DNA of 64,000 nucleotides from Epiperipatus broadwayi (lineage: Eukaryota > Onychophora > Udeonychophora > Euonychophora > Peripatidae). Both the position numbers and the translations under genes were made by a program. The DNA lies in NCBI GenBank assembly GCA_028023455.1, contig JAQFVV010013310.1, forward strand, positions 97,451 through 161,450. The letters are read 5' to 3'. Below are positions 56,856 to 64,000 of the stretch, piece after piece; the stretch's first letter is position 1, and the number at the start of each line of letters is the position of its first letter. The notes beneath the pieces are model-generated. The model ran no database searches. It saw only the letters and a list, made by a program, of their open reading frames with translations, and was not told the DNA's origin.

Positions 56856-57782
56856 TATAGTGTTGAAAGTCAGGAATTTTTTTCACATGTACTGCATTAC
56901 TGCCATTAATTTGGCATTGTTAATTTTTTTTTGAGATTTAGTTGGTTTTTGTTTAATTTCGTAGGTTTTTCTTTTATTTCATAGGCTTTTGAAAATAGCA
57001 TTCATGATTTATTTTGGTTTTTGTAATTTGCATTTTACTTATTTTAATTGAATTCTTTGTGTGGTGGAGGGATTTGTGTTTTATATATTAGGCCAACTTT
57101 TGTTTTATAATATGGATTTTATAGTGTTTTATTCTATTTCTTTTTGATTTGTAGTTTAGAAGGATTTGTTCGATTTTTAATTTTTCGATTTGTTTGCCTT
57201 AGGTGTAATTTGACATTGATTTCAATGATTTTTGGATAAAAAATTTTGTGGGGAGAGGTTGAGGATTTGTTCTAACCATTTCTGGCCTCAGGAATTTTAA
57301 TTTTCCATCAATTTCAGCTATTTTTAGATAGAAATTTATCACTTACAGGCTTCTTGGTGGTTCTTGATGATACTGCAGTGTCACATAGCAGCTTGTCCAG
57401 TGTAACAAAAAGTACGTTGTTATTATTATTATTATTGTTGTTGTTGTTACTTCTACTTTTACTATTATTAAGATTCTCAATAACGAAATTTGCTTATAAC
57501 CAACCCAAGCACTTTGAAGCTTTAAAATATCTCTCATTAAACCCTATTTTGGTTTGATATTAGATGACCCCAAAAAAAATAGTTTTTTACACAACACAAT
57601 TATTAGGATTGGAATTTTCATTTTGATTATGATAATAATAAAAAAAAAAAAAAATAAGGGGAAGAAGGACCCCCCCCCCCCCCAATAATAATAAATTTCC
57701 CCCAAAAAGAGAAAGATCCCCCTGGCCCCCACACCCAATGGGGAAATAAAAAATAAAATCATTTAAATTATATAGTATATAT
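56856..57782. other. AT-rich spacer with odd C-rich end
   Basis: TTA/TTG trinucleotides at about 57418-57446. From about 57585 to 57740 the plus strand is almost devoid of runs of G but has a 15-nt C run (57671-57685), several CCCCC blocks and a 15-A run. Either strand-biased low complexity or local assembly error. Confidence 0.5.
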
Positions 57783-59768
57783 TGTGACAGATATACTGTC
57801 TTTCATATATTTATGCAAAAGATCCCCCCCCCCCATTCAAAAATGTCTAGCGTGATTCAGTCTAATTGGAAATACAATAAAGTTGTGATTCGTTAAAAAT
57901 GAAAAATAAAATCATAATTTTGATTTTTAGTATTGATGGATTTAAATAGAATGTTATATCGTCTTATTTTATTTTATTTTTTTTATCTGTCTCAATAAAA
58001 AAAAAAGAAAGAAATTAATTATCCAATCATTAAAAAGAAAGAAAAAGGATACTTGAGTTAAACTGAGGCAGTATTCAAATTAGACACGTCGTTGAAGAAA
58101 GAAGAAATTTTTTTTCTCTCTATCGTCTTACACAGAGGGCTTTAACAAAACGTGAAAATAAAAATAAAAAGTTTTACTAGAGAAATTATAATGAAACTGG
58201 AATAAATTAAGAGCTTCACTCTCTCCATGCTGTGCCATGACTTTCCATTAATAAAATAACCTGCCTTCGTTTGAATAAAATGGACCGTAAAACTGGAAGG
58301 TAATTTTTATAAAATACTAAAACATAATAATCAAATATTACAAAGTGAATTTTTCGAACTAATTGCGTAGAATTTGTTCAATAAATATTAAGACATCTTT
58401 ATTATACTTTTATGTTTGACCGAATTATAGATATTTAACTGCTTCTAAACTCATTATAGTGTAATGAAGTTTATGTGTAAGAATATGCTTCTACATTTGG
58501 CTAAAATATAAATGCTTCAATTATCAAATGATAAATACTCTATAAATCATAGATATTTAATTGCTTCTAAACTCATTGTAGTGTAATGAAGTTTATGTAT
58601 AAGAATATGCTTCTACATTTGGCTAAAATATAAATGCTTCAATTATCAAATGATAAATACTCTATAAATCATAGATATTTAATTGCTTCTAAACTCATTG
58701 TAGTGTAATGAAGTTTATGTGTAAGAATATGCTTCTACATTTGGCTAAAATATAAATGCTTCAATTATCAAATGATAAATACTCTATAAATCATAGATAT
58801 TTAACTGCTTCTAAACTCATTGTAGTGTAATGAAGTTTATGTGTAAGAATATGCTTCTACATTTGGCTAAAATATAAATGCCTCAATTATCAAGTGATAA
58901 ATATTCCATAAATCATAGATATTTAACTGCTTCTAAACTTATTATAATGTAATGAAGTTTATGTGTGAGAATACGCTTCTACATTTGGCTAAAATATAAA
59001 TGCCTCAATTATCAAATGATAAAATACTCTATAAATCATAAATGTTTAATTACTACCATATCTCTTCTCATAAAAAAAAAAATTAATGAACTATCATTGA
59101 ATTAGGATATTCATAATTTTCTTCTCTCAAGTGAATTCAAAATAAACTATTAAGTGAATTCGGAATGAATTATTGTTAAACCAGAATGATCCCAAGCTTT
59201 TCCCATAAAAGAATTAATGAACTATCATTGAATTAGGATATTCATAATTTTCTTCTCTCAAGTGAATTTAAAATGAACTATTAAATGAATTCGGAATGAA
59301 TTATTACTAAACCAGAATGTTTACAAGTTTATTCTCATAGAGGAATTAATGAACTATTGTTGAAATTGCAAATTGATTGTTATCTAATAAATTTTTGTTA
59401 CTCAAAATTAAATTGGTTGTCCATTTATCCCATTCTATTTTGTTTATCTACCACATCATTCACCAATTATAGCATTGATTCATGAGAATCTCATGTTCTC
59501 TGAGCTACGTCTGACATAACTTGACCTAGGCCAGTCAGGTTGTAGTGAGATGGAACTCTAATGGCGCTGTTTGGAAAACCAAACATATAAATGTTTAGAT
59601 GTTCCCAGTCTCTATTGTACTACATCCTCTGATGAGCAGGAAATATTGTTGTAGGTGCCATTAACATCTGCACTAGGAATGTCAATTGATAATTCCTTCC
59701 TACAGCATGCTCATCAGAAAATTGTTACGACTGACGTAATAAAACGGTTGTATGGCGGTCCGGTTACA
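57783..59768 (+). repeat. 5' LTR, family 2
   Basis: 1,986 bp, starts TGTGACAGATATACTGTC and ends CCGGTTACA. It contains five tandem copies of an about 121-bp unit (from 58425 to about 59035; TTCTAAACTCATTATAGTGT and CTTCTACATTTGGCTAAAAT). A second duplication of about 125 bp (TTAATGAACTATCATTGAAT) follows at 59083 and 59210. TATA-like CATATAAAT at 59584-59592 and AATAAA at 59738-59743. Confidence 0.85.
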
Positions 59769-59920
59769 TTTGGCGTCCAACTGTGAGGCTTTACCTGGAT
59801 AAACTATTTTTAGTTCTCCAGTTACATTTGTCTTTCAACTGTGAGGTTTTATTCAGCTAGCCTAACCATAGGCACTTATTACATTGCCACCTTACTGTGA
59901 AGTCCGATCTAGCTAGCCTA
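59761..59920 (+). repeat. triplicated PBS-like module
   Basis: Three successive versions of the LTR-end/PBS junction: GTTACATTTGGCGTCCAACT, GTTACATTTGTCTTTCAACT and TTACATTGCCACCTTACTGT, each followed by GTGAGG- or GTGAAG-type sequence. The third continues into TCTAGCTAGCCTA as in family 1. Confidence 0.65.
59771..59788 (+). other. primer-binding site, family 2
   Basis: TGGCGTCCAACTGTGAGG starts 2 bp after the LTR end and begins with TGG, the complement of a tRNA CCA tail. The tRNA identity is not assigned. Two diverged copies of this region follow at about 59819-59857 and 59880-59920. Confidence 0.6.
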
Positions 59921-60136
59921 CTAATAAGCATAAGCAGATCACGATTCTGTGATATGAACAGTGCATATGATGTGGTGATGTAAGTTGTTCAGGAAGGATA
60001 AAGAAATAAAAGTTTAAAAGAAAGGCAAAACAAAAGTGAATGGCATAACGAATGAAACAGGCATTTCAAAGAAGATGGAGTAGGGTCATGGTGTGGATGG
60101 AGAGAGAAGCTTACTAAGTCAGAAAACAAAGGAAAA

Positions 60137-61387
60137 ATGGTGAACATAGAAACTCAGGAAACAGAAAAGAAAGCCATGTTAAAGCAGCTATTCGATATGA
60201 TCAAAGAACGAATAGAAGAAGATGAGAAACAAAGGAAAAAAGAGGACAAACAAAGAGAAGAAGATATCAAATGGAGAGAAGAAGATAAAAAGAAAAGAGA
60301 TAAACAAAGAGAAGAAGATAAAAAGAAAAGAGACAAACAAAGAGAAGAAGATATCAAACAGAGAGAAGAAGATAAAAAACAAATTAAAGAAGCAGTGGAA
60401 AAACAGAATGAAAAGTTCAACCAGTTAATGAAAAAAATAACTCAGTCTAAAAAATTGGATGAGGAAGAGACTTTGGAATTTCCAACCAAAGATATTTTAA
60501 AGGAATCACAAATTGAATATCCTATTACTGATGAAGCAAAATTTGAGATTGTTAAAAAGGAAGAAATTGAAATTACAAAGAGTGATCTTGAAATTGTCAG
60601 TCTACCTTCAGGAAAACTTCTGATTATGGAATATACCTCTAAAATTGAAAATAAAGAAACAGTATATACAGAAGCTGAGAATGAAATTGTATCAAATACA
60701 GTAAAAGAGTTTCAAATGGATGAAAAGGAATCTAATAAAGTAAAATTAAAATCTTCTGATCTTCAAGAAGATGAAAAACGTGAAAATGAACATAATCAAA
60801 ATATAACAAAGGGACTGTCCAATATAGAAGAAAATGTTTCAGAAAAATTGTCTGATATATGCTATGAAATAGTAACAGAGATAGAGAAAGAAACCATAAA
60901 ATGGAAAGAAAAGTGTGTTAGTCCTCAGCCATATATAAAAATTATAAACAAAAGCTTAATAAACTCAAATCAAAAATTGAGTACAGAAAAAAAATATATA
61001 AAGACAGTTATTAAAAATATAGTTGCTTGCGCAGGAAAAGACACCAAGAGGGAATCTGAAAACTCAGGATTTATCAGTGTGAAAGAAATTAAACAACAAG
61101 AAACCTTTGCAAATACCAAAAAAGTAATTACTATGGCAGAAGAACCATTTAAAAAGAAACTTTTATATAAAAATAAAGTACCACCATGGAAGAGGAGTAG
61201 GAGAAAATTCACAGATGGTGTTCATGGTCCATATCGGACGCGTATAATTAGAAGATCAAACAGTAACAAGGATCTCCAACTACTGAACTGCAGAAAAAAA
61301 AACAAGAAGCAAGACACCACAGTAATGTTGAACATGATAAATTTTCAACAAAGAGACGATCCAGAAGTATGTCACCTCATAATATAA
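60137..61387 (+). CDS. gag-derived protein without capsid domain (416 aa)
   Basis: ATG at 60137 (MVNIETQETEKK). Residues about 13-90 are a charged helix with repeats of KRDKQREEDKK type, similar to family 1. About 80-95 is KQNEKFNQLMKKI, matching NEKFDQLIKEM of family 1. Residues about 100-345 are Glu/Lys-rich and show no capsid motif: no WW and no retrotransposon-gag fold signature. About 350-385 is the shared basic tail, NKVPPWKRSRRKF and TRIIRRSNSNKDLQ. After about residue 400 the frame leaves the family 1 ending; the homologous stretch (SPHNIKED, RRTDHDPQS) lies in another frame up to about 61440, so the last residues reflect a frameshift. Both ends are under similar design, but the particle-forming part is gone. 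Function unknown. Confidence 0.75.
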   Translation: MVNIETQETEKKAMLKQLFDMIKERIEEDEKQRKKEDKQREEDIKWREEDKKKRDKQREEDKKKRDKQREEDIKQREEDKKQIKEAVEKQNEKFNQLMKKITQSKKLDEEETLEFPTKDILKESQIEYPITDEAKFEIVKKEEIEITKSDLEIVSLPSGKLLIMEYTSKIENKETVYTEAENEIVSNTVKEFQMDEKESNKVKLKSSDLQEDEKRENEHNQNITKGLSNIEENVSEKLSDICYEIVTEIEKETIKWKEKCVSPQPYIKIINKSLINSNQKLSTEKKYIKTVIKNIVACAGKDTKRESENSGFISVKEIKQQETFANTKKVITMAEEPFKKKLLYKNKVPPWKRSRRKFTDGVHGPYRTRIIRRSNSNKDLQLLNCRKKNKKQDTTVMLNMINFQQRDDPEVCHLII

Positions 61388-61389
61388 AA

Positions 61390-62025
61390 GAGGACTATAG
61401 GAGAACTGATCATGATCCTCAGTCTCTCCAAACCAGGTTCCAGTTATAATTCAGAATAAAATAGAGATAGCTGATGGAAAAAATTTGTGAGTGTGGTGTA
61501 GTGATGCATGAACTTGTGTTTTTCATGTTGAGATGGTGGATGATTGAGCAGAGCTGCTTGGATGCATTGTGTTATGATGCTCCGAAGTATATGCTCGGCA
61601 CTATCCCGACCTGGATGTTGTGCTCCAAGAGTAGTCCAGCAGTGCGTATATATAGGTCTCATGGATAGGCCTTGGTCTCATGGATAGACCAAATGATAGC
61701 CCCTAAGACTCACCGAAGCTGAGCAGGGTTGGCTGAGTGCCAAATTGATTTTTTTTCTCTGGCTCCTACTCTTGATTGGATGATGCTTCTAGGTACAAGA
61801 GAGGTAGTGCTTAAAAATGAGATATTTTCTCGTGACGTCATGAGGCGGTGTGTGCTGGTGGTTTGTGCTTGGCCGTCTACTTATCCTGGCATTGGAGGCT
61901 ATGGTTCATGTATTCACTTTTCCAGCTCATCTTACCCATTCATCAGCATATCTAAAACCAGTACTGAGAAATAATGTGTATAGTATATGGAATGAAATCG
62001 TACTTCCAGGCGATTTCATCCCAAA
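61390..62025 (+). other. conserved 3' internal region, family 2
   Basis: Clearly alignable with 42790-43442 of family 1 (GGTGGATGATTGAGCAGAGC, TAGACCAAATGATAGCCCCT, GGCGATTTCATCCC). The frame MRRCVLVVCAWPSTY (from 61840) and the LILALEAMVHVFTFPAHLT frame are both open here too. Confidence 0.6.
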
Positions 62026-62041
62026 AATTGGTGAGGGGTAA
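62026..62041 (+). other. polypurine-tract-like site, family 2
   Basis: TTGGTGAGGGGTAA directly precedes the TG of the 3' LTR. Confidence 0.6.
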
Positions 62042-64000
62042 TGTGACAGATATACTGTCTTTCATATATTTATGCAAAAGATCCCCCCCCCATTCAAAAA
62101 TGTCTAGCGTGATTCAGTCTAATTGGAAACACAATAAAGTTGTGATTCGTTAAAAATGAAAAATAAAATCATATTTTTGATTTTTAGTATTGATGGATTT
62201 AAATAAAATGTTATATCGTCTTATTTTATTTTTTTTTTTTATCTGTCTCAATAAAAAAAAAAGAAAGAAATTAATTATCCAATCATTAAAAAGAAAGAAA
62301 AAGGATACTTGAGTTAAACTGAGGCAGTATTCAAATTAGACACGTCGTTGAAGAAAGAAGAAATTTTTTTTTCTCTCTATCGTCTTACACAGAGGGCTTT
62401 AACAAAACGTGAAAATAAAAATAAAAAGTTTTACTAGAGAAATTATAATGAAACTGGAATAAATTAAGAGCTTCACTCTCTCCATGCTGTGCCATGACTT
62501 TCCATTAATAAAATAACCTGCCTTCGTTTGAATAAAATGGACCGTAAAACTGGAAGGTAATTTTTATAAAATACTAAAACATAATAATCAAATATTACAA
62601 AGTGAATTTTTCGAACTAATTGCGTAGAATTGTTCAATAAATATTAAGACATCTTTATTATACTTTTATGTTTGACCGAATTATAGATATTTAACTGCTT
62701 CTAAACTCATTATAGTGTAATGAAGTTTATGTGTAAGAATATGCTTCTACATTTGGCTAAAATATAAATGCTTCAATTATCAAATGATAAATACTCTATA
62801 AATCATAGATATTTAATTGCTTCTAAACTCATTGTAGTGTAATGAAGTTTATGTGTAAGAATATGCTTCTACATTTGGCTAAAATATAAATGCTTCAATT
62901 ATCAAATGATAAATACTCTATAAATCATAGATATTTAATTGCTTCTAAACTCATTGTAGTGTAATGAAGTTTATGTGTAAGAATATGCTTCTACATTTGG
63001 CTAAAATATAAATGCCTCAATTATCAAATGATAAATACTCTATAAATCATAAATATTTAATTGCTTCTAAACTCATTGTAATGTAATAAAGTTTATGTGT
63101 AAGAATATGCTTCTACATTTGGCTAAAATATAAATGCTTCAATTATCAAATGATAAATATTCCATAAATCATAAATATTTAACTGCTTCTAAACTTATTA
63201 TAATGTAATGAAGTTTATGTGTGAGAATACGCTTCTACATTTGGCTAAAATATAAATGCCTCAATTATCAAATGATAAAATACTCTATAAATCATAAATG
63301 TTTAATTACTACCATATCTCTTCTCATAAAAGAAAAATTAATGAACTATCATTGAATTAGGATATTCATAATTTTCTTCTCTCAAGTGAATTCAAAATAA
63401 ACTATTAAGTGAATTTGGAATGAATTATTGTTAAACCAGAATAATCCCAAGCTTTTCCCATAAAAGAATTAATGAACTATCATTGAATTAGGATATTCAT
63501 AATTTTCTTCTCTCAAGTGAATTTAAAATGAACTATTAAATGAATTCGGAATGAATTATTACTAAACCAGAATGTTTACAAGTTTATTCTCATAGAGGAA
63601 TTAATGAACTATTGTTGAAATTGCAAATTGATTGTTATCTAATAAATTTTTGTTACTCAAAATTAAATTGGTTGTCCATTTATCCCATTCTATTTTGTTT
63701 ATCTACCACATCATTCACCAATTATAGCATTGATTCATGAGAATCTCATGTTCTCTGAGCTACGTCTGACATAACTTGACCTAGGCCAGTCAGGTTGTAG
63801 TGAGATGGAACTCTAATGGCGCTGTTTGGAAAACCAAACATATAAATGTTTAGATGTTCCCAGTCTCTATTGTACTACATCCTCTGATGAGCAGGAAATA
63901 TTGTTGTAGGTGCCATTAACATCTGCACTAGGAATGTCAATTGATAATTCCTTCCTACAGCATGCTCATCAGAAAATTGTTACGACTGAGGTAATAAAAC
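62042..64000 (+). repeat. 3' LTR, family 2 (truncated by window end)
   Basis: Nearly identical to the 5' LTR. Five 121-bp subrepeats from about 62684. A few differences in the fourth and fifth units (AATCATAAATATTT for AATCATAGATATTT) and near the C-run (eight C against ten or more). It stops within the AATAAA region, about 27 bp before the expected LTR end. Confidence 0.85.

Larger units (their letters stand above)
57783..64000 (+). mobile_element. pol-less LTR retroelement, family 2 (3' end outside window)
   Basis: 5' LTR 57783-59768, internal 59769-62041, 3' LTR from 62042 to the window end (about 27 bp missing). The internal region of 2.27 kb holds one gag-like frame and the conserved 3' region. 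No protease, reverse transcriptase or integrase. It shares with family 1 the LTR promoter region, the PBS neighbourhood, the gag ends and the 3' region, so the two are sister lineages. The target duplication cannot be checked because the right flank is missing. Confidence 0.85.

Noticed and set aside
57354-57557. 67-codon frame with a Leu run
   Set aside because: The Leu run is a TTA/TTG microsatellite; no other support.

Overview
The window is non-coding, repeat-dominated nuclear DNA from an invertebrate animal. It is very AT-rich and carries GATA-type microsatellites, tRNA-derived SINEs, an RTE-like LINE, Penelope-like (GIY-YIG) retroelement pieces, foldback elements and long LTR retroelements. 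I cannot name the species; a mollusc or another lophotrochozoan is a guess. No host gene is certain. Three short segments (about 18.3, 25.8 and 30.4 kb) look like exons because of open frames and splice-like borders, at low confidence.

Layout. 1-33 kb: AT-rich background with a decayed coiled-coil gag relic (1.1 kb), a 510-bp palindrome (7.1 kb), tail-to-tail RTE LINE copies (7.7-9.6 kb), a GATA/GGTA array (11.1-11.9 kb), foldback and inverted-repeat elements (15.2, 15.8, 20.3, 20.8, 31.1 kb), tRNA-like repeats (19.5, 24.4, 26.4, 28.0, 32.7 kb), a TIR DNA transposon (26.9-27.9 kb) and a Penelope-like pseudogene (28.5-29.2 kb). 33.39-45.88 kb: three LTRs and two internal regions of one Ty3-like but pol-less retroelement, flanked as a whole by a 4-bp ATAC duplication. 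The first gag copy is broken by five in-frame stops; the second is intact (567 aa). 46-57.8 kb: older repeats, an inverted pair of tRNA-like SINEs around a Penelope C-terminal fragment, and two striking microsatellites (a 62-nt poly-C inside CT repeats, and a TCTA/TCTG/TCCG/TCCA mosaic). 57.78-64.0 kb: a second, related pol-less LTR element whose 416-aa protein keeps the N-terminal charged helix and the C-terminal basic motif of the first family but has no capsid domain.

The most interesting signal is a dispersed set of hammerhead-ribozyme-like motifs (CUGANGA, stem II, GAAA, short stem III, NUH) in two unrelated repeat families. One is the foldback/Penelope-type elements (10.99, 15.9, 16.4, 20.85, 31.15, 31.55, 52.94 kb). 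The other is the tRNA-like SINE family (24.5, 26.5, 32.85 kb). Several pairs of copies show compensatory changes in the stems. The LTR elements have TATA and AATAAA signals, PBS-like and purine-tract sites, and one gag-like frame each. They must therefore borrow polymerase and integrase from elsewhere, like the TR-GAG class known from plants.
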